Assembly (NCBI GenBank): GCA_000488855.1
Contig: KI535279.1
Coordinates: 1 to 64,000, forward strand
DNA length: 64,000 bases
Direction: 5' to 3'
DNA from: Eubacterium brachy ATCC 33089
Lineage (GTDB): Bacteria > Bacillota > Clostridia > Peptostreptococcales > Anaerovoracaceae
Shown: positions 45,092-52,536 of the stretch, one piece after another
Layout of the letters: each line of letters begins with the position of its first letter
Numbering within the stretch: position 1 is the stretch's first letter
The notes under the pieces: model-generated
The model's input: only the letters and a program-made list of their open reading frames with translations
Told to the model about the DNA's origin: nothing
Database searches by the model: none
Position numbers and translations under genes: made by a program

Positions 45092-47688
45092 TGAATATAA
45101 TGCAGAAAATGTCTAATAGGGCATATGAAGATCCATATTTAAGGAATTTAATTCATAAATTGGAAACCGATTATTGTAGAAAATTTTATACAAACTCAAG
45201 TCAGTTAATGCTAAATGAAAAAGAAATTTTACACTTATTACGATTTTCGGATATTTTATGCAGATCTGAAGAAAGTATGCATAGAAATTTATCTCTAAAA
45301 ATAATAAGTTTACTTTTGGAATTAGAAGATGTTAGTACATCAGAATATTTTCGGATTATTGCTGCTAATACATTGGTCAAGTTAGGAAATTTCCCATCGT
45401 TACCAATTATTGATAGAGATGGAAAGTATTTAAAGGTTGACGAAATTAGAAATGACTATATTCTAAAAGGACTAATGCAAGCATCTCCATTAGGTAAGCC
45501 ATTTACAGACGCACAATATAATGTGTTTGAAGAAATGAAGAAAAGAAATCATTATAGCTTTTCTGGCAGCACATCTTTTGGTAAATCGTTCATTTTTGAG
45601 GCGTTTACAAAATATATAATAAAAGAACATAACAAAACCGATAATATTGCATTTATTGTTCCAACTAAAGCACTTATAAATCAAGTTGGGAATAGGTTGA
45701 AAGAGATTGTAGATGAGTTTGGATATAAGGTTACTACTACACCGGTTATTCCTAAAGTTTTTTTAAATCAAGATAATAAATATATTTTTGTATTTACAGC
45801 TGAGAGATTAATCTTATATTTTACAGATAAAAATAATCCCCAAATTGACTATCTTTTTGTAGATGAAGCTCATAAATTGCTTAGCAAAAAGGATACGAGA
45901 ACACCATTACTTTATCATGCATTAGTATTAGCCAAGAGGAAAAGTGTCAATATATATTTTGCATCTCCTAACATACCTAATGCGGATGTTTTTTTAGAGA
46001 TGATAAATAATAGCACTGACGAAAGCATGTCTATAATAGAATCGCCAGTTACTCAAAATAGATTTTTTATTGATACCATAGAGAACAAATCTTTCATGAT
46101 ATCAGATTATGGAGATGATATAGTTTTTCCTAAATTTGATTTCAAAGAGAATGATATTATTGGTAATTTGCAATTGGTTTTAGAATCATTTTCTGAAGAT
46201 AGACAAAGTATTATTTATTGTAATACAGTAGATAAGACTATTCAAACGGCTATCAATTTTGCAAATCGATGCTCTAAAATTGATTCTGAAGAGATAGATG
46301 AAGTGATAAAACTTATAGATGAAAGGATTCATCATCAGTATTATTTAAAAAAATGTTTAAATAAGGGTATTGCATATCATTTTGGTGGGATACCTGAAGA
46401 AATAAAGTTGAGAATTGAAAATCTATATAAACAAGGATTAATAAAATTTCTGTTTTGTACATCAACATTGTTAGAGGGCGTGAATTTACCAGCTAAAAAT
46501 ATTTTTATTTTAAGTGAAAAAATAGGGGATGGTAAAATGAGCGATATTGATTTTTGGAATTTGGCAGGAAGAGCTGGTAGATTAAGAAAAGATATTTCTG
46601 GAAATATCTTTTGTGTCAACCTGTATAATCAAAGTGGATATTGGAAAGATTCAAAAAATGCAAGCATCCTCAGAACAAAAGAGATATGTGAAATTAAACC
46701 ACAAATACTATCGAGACAAAATGATAATTTATATAAGAATATAAGCAATTATTTTGAACAAAAGGGTTATAGTAACAAAAATCTAAGTAGTGAAAAAAAG
46801 AAAACTATAGAGATGTATGGAAATATTTTGCTTTTTCATGATTCAATAAATAATGATTCTATTTTAAAGGATAGATTCGTTGATAGTGACAAAAATTCTG
46901 TGTCATTATTGAAGAAAACAAGAAATTCATTAAAAGTAGCACCAGAAATTTTAGCAACGAGTATAGATATAAATATTGCAAACCAGAACAAAATAGCAAT
47001 TAGTGATGTTCCTAATTTACCAACTTCTACAAAGAGAGAAGATTGTCTTAAAGTTCTTACTATACTTTATGAGCAATACAAATGGACTGAAACTGAATCT
47101 GGTGGTAGAAATCCGATGATTAGACATAAAAATCAGCTTAAATATTATGCAACATTGATGGAATCATGGATTAACACAAAACCTTTGAAAGTGCTTATAC
47201 AAAGAACTATCGATTATTTTTATAATGATGGAGATGAAAGAAATCTTTATATTAGACAAGAAGGAAAGTTAAAGCCTGTTAAATTTGATAAAGAAAATGA
47301 ATTTCATATAAATAAATTAATCAATGATGTTGTGAGCGACATAGAAAACATTTTGAGATTTAAGATAAAAAACTATGTTTCTAATTATCAGGCATTATTA
47401 AAAAATAAAGAGAATTTAAATGTTAATGTGGCTGATTGGGAAAGTTATATTGAGTATGGAACGACTGATAATAAGGCAATTGAAATACAAAATTTAGGTT
47501 TTCCAAGAAACATTGCAATTTTCCTTAGAGATAAATATTTAGATGCATTTGAAAAGAATAACATGGGTATAATTTGTGATGTTGATGAAATTAATTTAAA
47601 AAATAATATTGACAGAGATAAGTATAAGTTTGAGTATGAGGAACTAGCGTTATTTATGAATTGGGAAACAGAGAAAGAAGCAAAATAG
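45091..47688 (+). CDS. hamB: Hachiman anti-phage helicase HamB
   Basis: HamB is the superfamily 2 helicase partner that senses damaged or exposed DNA and releases HamA for cleavage. It is 865 residues. Walker A is SGSTSFGKS (about 157-165), the DEAH box is FVDEAHKLL (about 256), motif III is YFASPNIP, motif IV/V region contains STLLEGVNLPAKNIFIL, and motif VI is GRAGRLRKDISG. The size and the upstream hamA match the described two-gene system. It is the last gene of island 1; att2 lies 255 bp downstream. Confidence 0.88.
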   Translation: MNIMQKMSNRAYEDPYLRNLIHKLETDYCRKFYTNSSQLMLNEKEILHLLRFSDILCRSEESMHRNLSLKIISLLLELEDVSTSEYFRIIAANTLVKLGNFPSLPIIDRDGKYLKVDEIRNDYILKGLMQASPLGKPFTDAQYNVFEEMKKRNHYSFSGSTSFGKSFIFEAFTKYIIKEHNKTDNIAFIVPTKALINQVGNRLKEIVDEFGYKVTTTPVIPKVFLNQDNKYIFVFTAERLILYFTDKNNPQIDYLFVDEAHKLLSKKDTRTPLLYHALVLAKRKSVNIYFASPNIPNADVFLEMINNSTDESMSIIESPVTQNRFFIDTIENKSFMISDYGDDIVFPKFDFKENDIIGNLQLVLESFSEDRQSIIYCNTVDKTIQTAINFANRCSKIDSEEIDEVIKLIDERIHHQYYLKKCLNKGIAYHFGGIPEEIKLRIENLYKQGLIKFLFCTSTLLEGVNLPAKNIFILSEKIGDGKMSDIDFWNLAGRAGRLRKDISGNIFCVNLYNQSGYWKDSKNASILRTKEICEIKPQILSRQNDNLYKNISNYFEQKGYSNKNLSSEKKKTIEMYGNILLFHDSINNDSILKDRFVDSDKNSVSLLKKTRNSLKVAPEILATSIDINIANQNKIAISDVPNLPTSTKREDCLKVLTILYEQYKWTETESGGRNPMIRHKNQLKYYATLMESWINTKPLKVLIQRTIDYFYNDGDERNLYIRQEGKLKPVKFDKENEFHINKLINDVVSDIENILRFKIKNYVSNYQALLKNKENLNVNVADWESYIEYGTTDNKAIEIQNLGFPRNIAIFLRDKYLDAFEKNNMGIICDVDEINLKNNIDRDKYKFEYEELALFMNWETEKEAK

Positions 47689-47822
47689 CTTATCTCTCCA
47701 TTTCCTTCCGCATACATTTCTAATAACCGTTATCGAAAATAACATTAGATTTTTATAATAAAATGTATATATAGACTAGGGAGTTCTAACAAGACAGGCT
47801 ATTGGAAAATTAAGGAATAGTT

Positions 47823-47844
47823 TCGTGCTTGCAATATGCTTGCA
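47823..47844 (+). repeat. 22-bp direct repeat near the right end of island 1
   Basis: Matches 33171-33192 with one mismatch (TCGTGCTTGCAATATGCTTG then CA), same orientation. It lies 100 bp inside att2. Confidence 0.65.
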
Positions 47845-47943
47845 AAAAATCGGATAAACAGAAATAAAATGGATAATAGAACTAAAACCGATATAAAAAA
47901 CCTTGATTTTATACCGTTTATACAAAACAGTATCAATGGACAT

Positions 47944-47958
47944 ATCGAGTGGGAATAG
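47944..47958 (+). other. att2: guaA-like attachment site between the two islands
   Basis: ATCGAGTGGGAATAG matches the 3' end of guaA (33111-33125) at 13 of 15 positions and includes GAGTGGGA, the core known for guaA-targeting islands. It marks the right end of island 1 and the left end of island 2. Confidence 0.75.
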
Positions 47959-48098
47959 GAGATGTTTTATCTAAAACGGCTTATTTACAAGGGTTATAGC
48001 CTATTAGAATGAGTAACTGGGACAAAATTGGGTAAGGATTTCAAAAAGAATAAATCCAATAATAGCTCAAAGTGGCTTTACAAATGGATAAAAAATGA

Positions 48099-48127
48099 GA
48101 CCGTAGCGTAGTCGTTACGGTCTTTTT
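48099..48127 (+). terminator. Rho-independent terminator
   Basis: GACCGTA (48099-48105) pairs with TACGGTC (48116-48122), followed by TTTTT. It faces rightward and would stop read-through from island 1 into the antisense of the next gene. Confidence 0.75.
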
Positions 48128-48201
48128 GCATATATTTGGAAGTGGGTATTCCAGGCGGATGCTATTTATATAAATGAGTATTTAATGATTATCAATAAAG
48201 C

Positions 48202-48717
48202 TTATTCTACATATTCTTTCCAAGTTTTGCTATATAATTGCTTGCAACATTCTTCTCTTAGTAATAGTCTAAAAAATTTTAGAAAATTGATATTAATAGT
48301 ACCATTGTCTTTTTCGTATATATAACGCCAATACTCGAAAGCGTTAGAAATACTATCTAATAATTCATCAAACATACTTTTATTATCTGAATTAAATATT
48401 TCTTGCATTTTTTTCCCGACTAATAATGCAGTATCATAATCTTTTTCTTTGAATAATTGCCATAATTTTTTTAAATCGTGACCACCACCCACTTTTTTAT
48501 CTCTCATTTCCTTAACAGATACACCACGAATAACTAATAGTGTTTTAATAAATACCTCACAGGCAAAAGCGGAATTGACAATGCCTGATACAGTATGAGA
48601 TTTAAACCTATATTCAATAATGTTATTAGGTTCTATTTCACAACACCTTGCACAATCAGAAAAAGCACAAGCCTGTTCAAACATACGGTGTGGATCTAAT
48701 ACATTTTTTTCGCCCAT
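48202..48717 (-). CDS. HEPN-like domain protein
   Basis: A 171-residue all-alpha protein. The segment HTVSGIVNSAFACEVFIKTL followed by a GGGHDLKKLWQLF motif and FEYWRYIYE near 128-136 resembles HEPN-type helical bundles, many of which are RNases in toxin-antitoxin or abortive-infection systems. A canonical R-x4-6-H is not clear, so it could be non-catalytic. ATG 48717 follows AGAGGATAC; a longer frame to 48765 exists. The XRE gene upstream on the same strand (48828-49268) is probably its partner or regulator. Confidence 0.5.
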   Translation of the reverse strand: MGEKNVLDPHRMFEQACAFSDCARCCEIEPNNIIEYRFKSHTVSGIVNSAFACEVFIKTLLVIRGVSVKEMRDKKVGGGHDLKKLWQLFKEKDYDTALLVGKKMQEIFNSDNKSMFDELLDSISNAFEYWRYIYEKDNGTININFLKFFRLLLREECCKQLYSKTWKEYVE

Positions 48718-48827
48718 ATAGTATCCTCTTCTACAAATTATAATTTGACCACTCCTATTTATCACATGGAAAATTTTTTTGAGTCATAAGTCTATAAAAG
48801 TTCTATGCTATGCATATGATTATTATT

Positions 48828-49268
48828 TTATCTATATTTCTTTAAAAACCTTGATTTCTTTGGAAAAGATAACTTCCAATCTTCAAATTCCTCGTCCGTA
48901 ATTTCCCCGTTATAATGTTTCTTTCTCATTTCGTCCCATTCAATTAAAAAATCATCAAAATGTGGACTATGAGATAGAAGTGCAGTAGGTTCACCATTTC
49001 CTGCAAGGGGACGGAACTTCATTTCTTTTTCATAATCAAAGATAATATGCATGATTTCGAAAATAGAATTTGGATCATGGTCGATTAAAGCAGAAATATC
49101 ACAGTTAAGTGCATCGGCTATTTTTCTTAATTGTTCAATGTTCGGTGATCTATTTCCAAATTCATAATTACGAATTGCAGCATCAGTCAGTCCGGACATG
49201 ATAGCAAGCTCTTTTTGTGTTAGTTTTCTAAATAAGCGAATTTGCTTTAATTTCTTACCGGAAATCAT
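48828..49268 (-). CDS. XRE-family transcriptional regulator of island 2
   Basis: A 146-residue protein with a clear N-terminal helix-turn-helix (LTQKELAIMSGLTDAAIRNY then EFGNRSPNIEQLRKIADALN). An uncharacterised C-terminal part follows (DDFLIEWDEMRKKHYNGEIT). It is divergent from the island 2 excisionase across a region with a nested palindrome (49339-49385), so it is likely the island's repressor. It differs from the island 1 repressor outside the helix-turn-helix. Confidence 0.85.
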   Translation of the reverse strand: MISGKKLKQIRLFRKLTQKELAIMSGLTDAAIRNYEFGNRSPNIEQLRKIADALNCDISALIDHDPNSIFEIMHIIFDYEKEMKFRPLAGNGEPTALLSHSPHFDDFLIEWDEMRKKHYNGEITDEEFEDWKLSFPKKSRFLKKYR

Positions 49269-49338
49269 TTTAAGACTCCTCTCTTAAAAATTTTCTATTA
49301 CATTTTATCACAGATTGAACTTCAGCACAACAGAAGTG

Positions 49339-49385
49339 TTCTGTACATAACAGGAAATAATCCTGTAATAATAGCCTGTACAGAA
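49339..49385. promoter_or_regulatory. Nested palindromic operator between the repressor and excisionase of island 2
   Basis: Two concentric inverted repeats: TTCTGTAC (49339-49346) with GTACAGAA (49378-49385), and inside them ACAGGA (49350-49355) with TCCTGT (49361-49366). Further half-sites CAGAAGTGTTCTG and AACAGAAC flank the array. This is a convincing binding region for the divergent XRE protein. Confidence 0.7.
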
Positions 49386-49555
49386 TAACAAAAATTATAA
49401 TAGGACTTAACAGAACAAAAATGAACTACCATAACGTGGATATACAGTTCAAATATGAACTGTTAGAATGCAAGATATTTAAATCGACGCTCGTTCTATC
49501 TCAAGACATGGATGCAGAACCTTGCAAAAACTATGAATTGAAAGGAGAGCTAAAA

Positions 49556-49750
49556 ATGCAAAAGGTATTCATGACAGCAAAAGAAGTTCAAGATTTTTTA
49601 GAAGTCAGCAGAACGACTGCATATCAGTTGATAAACGAAATGAATCAAGAACTGACAAAGCTCGGCTATCGAGTACAAAGAGGTAAAGTGAATCGACAGT
49701 ATTTCATGGAAAAGTATTGTTATGGAAATGAAGTTAGAAAAGAGGTGTAA
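49556..49750 (+). CDS. Excisionase-like protein of island 2
   Basis: A 64-residue winged-helix protein (FMTAKEVQDFLEVSRTTAYQ, then GKVNRQYFMEKYCYG). It is clearly related to the island 1 excisionase (35332-35523), sharing the GKVNR.(Y/F) and CYG ends. ATG 49556 is preferred because AAGGAG stands nine bases upstream; the frame extends back to 49421 without a ribosome binding site. The integrase remnant follows 2 bp after its stop. Confidence 0.78.
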   Translation: MQKVFMTAKEVQDFLEVSRTTAYQLINEMNQELTKLGYRVQRGKVNRQYFMEKYCYGNEVRKEV

Positions 49751-49752
49751 AA

Positions 49753-50336
49753 GTGGGTGCATATAGAGATAAAAACAAAAACGGCACTTGGTACTGCAAG
49801 TTCAGTTATGTGAATTGGAAAGGGGAAAAGCTATATAAGAAAAAAAGAGGATTTTCAACAAAGAAGGAAGCTTTGAATTGGGAAAAAGAGCTTCTATCAC
49901 AACAAGCCGGAACGGTTGAAATGACATTTAGGGAATTCTTTGAACTGTATAAAAGAGATAAAAAACCACGTATTAGAGAGAACACATGGCGAACGAAAGA
50001 AGCAATCGTTATGACTAAAATCATGCCATATTTGGGAGATTTGTTAATGAATGAAATTAGCAATGTAGCCATTATACAGTGGCAGAATGAATCGATGAAA
50101 ATTAAAGATGATAGAGGTCAAACATATTCGCCAACTTATCTTCGAACAATACATGATCAACTTAGCAGTATCCTAAATCATACTTGCAGATATTATAGTT
50201 TGAAAACTAATGTGGCAAGAGATGTTGGTACTATGGGAGAAAAAGAAGCAGATGAAATGTCGTTCTGGACACAGGAAGAATATGAGTCATTTATTGAAGC
50301 GGTTAAGGACAAACTTCATTCATATTATGCTTTGAG
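49753..50336 (+). pseudogene. Truncated tyrosine integrase of island 2
   Basis: The N-terminal arm-binding (GTWYCKFSYVNWKGEKLYKK) and core-binding domains (about 1-195) are homologous to the island 1 integrase. The sequence breaks right after HSYYAL, where island 1 continues FEILYWCGIREGE. None of the catalytic Arg, His-x-x-Arg or Tyr residues remain. The open frame runs on to 50382 through out-of-frame primase DNA. Island 2 therefore cannot excise with its own enzyme. Confidence 0.88.
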
Positions 50337-50603
50337 GGAACTATCTCAAGCGGTGATGCAAGTAAAGATGATTTCCTATTAATGCTATTATTAAATAGCT
50401 ACACACATGGTAATGAAATGTTGATGAAAGATATATTTCTAAAATCTGTCTTAAATCGCATTGATGATAAAAGTAAAAGAAAAAATGAAGAGGCTTACAT
50501 CAGATATTTGGAAGACAGTATTAAAAAAGCAATCTGTTATGGAAATCAAAGATATTGGAATTATAACTATCATAGAAAAGGTGTGGGTGATAGTCGCGAT
50601 TGA
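50337..50603 (+). pseudogene. 3' fragment of a PrimPol-like primase gene, joined to the integrase by a deletion
   Basis: A frame reading SSGDASKDDFLLMLLLNSYT, then HGNEMLM... and ending near YWNYNYHRK, matches the last ~85 residues of the island 1 primase (STGDASKDDFQLLL ... YWDYNYHRK). Compared with island 1, a deletion removed the integrase catalytic domain, the 36607-type gene and the primase N-terminus, a span of about 1.7 kb in the island 1 arrangement. Confidence 0.85.
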
Positions 50604-50708
50604 TTGGTTGAACTTTAATGACGATGAACAGGCGGATTATCTTAATAGAGATTTAGAATACACAGATAAGGGGATAAATAAAGAGTATCACAACTAAATA
50701 TCATCACT

Positions 50709-51104
50709 GTGTTAGTAAATTCATTATTTTGCAAAGAAGAGTGGATAATAGATGGAACAATTTTCTTTGATACTTGTAGTATGACAGTTAGATTTTTTGG
50801 AATGCTTAAGGGAGAAAAGCAGAAAGAAAATGAGATTAGAAAATGGAATGACCATTTAACAGATTTTTTAGGTGTAGAAATTAAAAGAGAATTTAGGATT
50901 AAGTATTCTAAAAACCGAATAGATGATGCCGTATCCTTTATTGCGCATAAAAGCATAATGAGTTGCCAGCATATTGAGCATTATAATTATCAATTAATCC
51001 AGCTTTATTTAAAATTTTGCAGTAATAAGATATTTGTAAATTATCATAATTTTTTATTTCGAGATTTAATACCATTGTATCAAGATATTGTTCTTCAATT
51101 TTAA
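50709..51104 (+). CDS. Hypothetical protein
   Basis: A 131-residue frame starting at GTG 50709 with no good ribosome binding site. The segment FFDTCSMTVRFFGMLKGEKQ, then KWNDHLTDFLGVEIKREF suggests a structured protein, but I know no family. It may be a remnant of island replication or mobilization genes. The flanking DNA is decayed, so it could be a relic. Confidence 0.4.
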   Translation: MLVNSLFCKEEWIIDGTIFFDTCSMTVRFFGMLKGEKQKENEIRKWNDHLTDFLGVEIKREFRIKYSKNRIDDAVSFIAHKSIMSCQHIEHYNYQLIQLYLKFCSNKIFVNYHNFLFRDLIPLYQDIVLQF

Positions 51105-51209
51105 ATAAAATTTTCCTGCGTTAATCCATGTCTCTTTTCGAATTTAACATTTTCTGTATCACATATAAAATTGTATTATTAATTTAAAAGATACATTTTT
51201 TATAGCAAA

Positions 51210-51345
51210 TTGTTTTCTTTCATGTATTTACACAAGGTTTTAGAGCCTTGTCTCTTGATAATTCTCCAAAATTTTCCTGTATTAGTGGTAGAGTATACCA
51301 ATCAGGTGTTCTATTTTTTATAATATCGAATTGAAGAGTAATTCT
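51210..51345 (-). pseudogene. Degenerate C-terminal fragment of an island-1-type repressor (copy A)
   Basis: This stretch aligns with 34580-34720, the 3' part of the island 1 repressor gene, with matching blocks such as TTAGTGGYAGAG and CATCTCTTGA-like TGTCTCTTGATAATTCT. Frameshifts and substitutions break the frame. It lies just downstream of the membrane protein gene. No other feature is seen in 51105-51366. Confidence 0.7.
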
Positions 51346-51366
51346 GAAACTTATATTAAGTAAAAT

Positions 51367-52041
51367 TTATTGATTAGATTCTTTTCTTGCATAGAACAGT
51401 TTTATTTGTTTCAAATCACTTATTAATTGGTCATATTTATAATAATCACGACAGAGTAAGTGCTTAATAATAGGTGCTAAAGAAAAAAAGAGAGAAAAGA
51501 TTAACAATATCAGAATTATTACTTCTATCGCCATATAAAGCATTTCTGTTTGCGTAGTTGCATTACCAATTTTCTCAGCAACAAATACGATGATAGGAAT
51601 AATGGTTGCACCTAATATTTTTATGGGTTTTTTCAATTGTGATAAGTAATCACATTGAACTTGGGAGTGTTTTGCTTCATGAATTAGCATGTCAAGTGCA
51701 TTTAAATTATCGATGCTAATATTGTATTCGTTTAAAAGCGCAATCGTCATGTTCATTCGATTTTCAGAATAAGGAATATAGTGTTCTTTAAGCATTGTCT
51801 TGAGGTTATTCTTTCGAGAATCAATTATAAAGAATACTATAATCGGAAGAAAGCTTAATCCGATTGGAATGAATGAAAATAAATTTTTCATAAATATAAG
51901 CAAGATACCACTAATTATAAGAGCAATAAGAAAGATGATTAAAAAAACTTTTCGGTAGAGGGGTAATTTAGTAAATGGAATAGTGCTCTTGATATCTTTT
52001 AAACCAATTTTATAGCTGATAAATAAATCACAAAATCTCAT
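51367..52041 (-). CDS. Four-helix membrane protein of unknown function
   Basis: A 224-residue protein with two helices at about 32-75, a cytoplasmic or external loop of ~70 residues (KNNLKTMLKEHYIPYSENRM, then EYNISIDNLNALDMLIHEAK), and two helices at about 141-195, followed by a charged tail. The layout (2 helices, coiled loop, 2 helices) recalls membrane effectors in small defence systems, but I recognise no family. It is flanked on both sides by fragments of the same repressor gene. No strong ribosome binding site is seen. Confidence 0.55.
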   Translation of the reverse strand: MRFCDLFISYKIGLKDIKSTIPFTKLPLYRKVFLIIFLIALIISGILLIFMKNLFSFIPIGLSFLPIIVFFIIDSRKNNLKTMLKEHYIPYSENRMNMTIALLNEYNISIDNLNALDMLIHEAKHSQVQCDYLSQLKKPIKILGATIIPIIVFVAEKIGNATTQTEMLYMAIEVIILILLIFSLFFSLAPIIKHLLCRDYYKYDQLISDLKQIKLFYARKESNQ

Positions 52042-52099
52042 ATGTTACCTCACTTTTATTCGCATTATATTGTTGTATCTATAAATATTAAAGCTACAA

Positions 52100-52225
52100 T
52101 AAATTATCTTCTTTCAAGTATTAAATTCTCTTTTTCAGAGTTTCATCTCTTGAAAGCACTTCAAGTTATTTTAGAGCTAGTCTCCAAGTTAAACGGATTA
52201 CCAGACAACTCTTAACTATATTTCC
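52100..52225 (-). pseudogene. Degenerate C-terminal fragment of an island-1-type repressor (copy B)
   Basis: Blocks here match the island 1 repressor gene: TCTTTCAAGTATT, TTTTTCAGAGTTTCATCTCT, then after a deletion AAACGGATTACCAGACAACT (compare AAACAGATTATCAGACAGTT at 34735-34754). It is a second relic of the same gene end as copy A, about 0.9 kb away. Its left part overlaps the upstream region of the type I R-M operon. Confidence 0.7.
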
Positions 52226-52249
52226 AAGCGCTGTAGCTTATGATATAAT
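52221..52249 (+). promoter_or_regulatory. Candidate promoter of the type I R-M operon
   Basis: TTTCCA (52221-52226) and TATAAT (52244-52249) are separated by 17 bp, 52 bp before the XRE gene that leads the operon. Confidence 0.55.
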
Positions 52250-52300
52250 ATATGACATAAGAATGCAATATGAAATTATAAGAATAAGGAGAAGATTGAT

Positions 52301-52516
52301 ATGGAACTTTCTGAAATTATTAAGACCATTCGTTCAGAATTAAATTTATCTCAAGAAGGATTAGCCAGAGAATTACATGTCGGCTTCAGTTCTGTGAATC
52401 GGTGGGAGAATAATAAATCAAAACCTAATCAAATAGCAAGATATGCCTTGATAGAGCTTTGTAAAAAGAAAAATTTGGATCAGGATTTGATTTTATTATT
52501 GGAAGATATGAATTAA
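52301..52516 (+). CDS. Small XRE regulator at the head of the type I R-M operon
   Basis: A 71-residue helix-turn-helix protein (IRSELNLSQEGLARELHVGF, then SSVNRWENNKSKPNQIARY). It precedes hsdR by about 20 bp on the same strand and likely controls the operon. AAGGAGAAG precedes the ATG. Confidence 0.82.
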   Translation: MELSEIIKTIRSELNLSQEGLARELHVGFSSVNRWENNKSKPNQIARYALIELCKKKNLDQDLILLLEDMN

Positions 52517-52536
52517 GTTAGATAAGGATGATGAGT

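Larger units (their letters stand above)
47689..48201. other. Junction region between island 1 and island 2
   Basis: No gene is supported in these 513 bp. They hold the right-hand 22-bp repeat (47823-47844), the att2 site (47944-47958), a quasi-palindrome AAAACGGCT...AGCC (about 47974-48002), a short direct repeat AACTGGGACAAAATTG (48015-48030, related to 61408-61423) and a terminator (48099-48127). Confidence 0.6.

Noticed and set aside
33126-47943. Self-transmissible ICE
   Set aside because: A relaxase and MobC are present but no type IV secretion or coupling-protein genes, so mobilizable element is the better call.
50461-50697. 78-codon open frame overlapping the primase fragment
   Set aside because: It reads the primase remnant in the wrong frame; homology supports the other frame.
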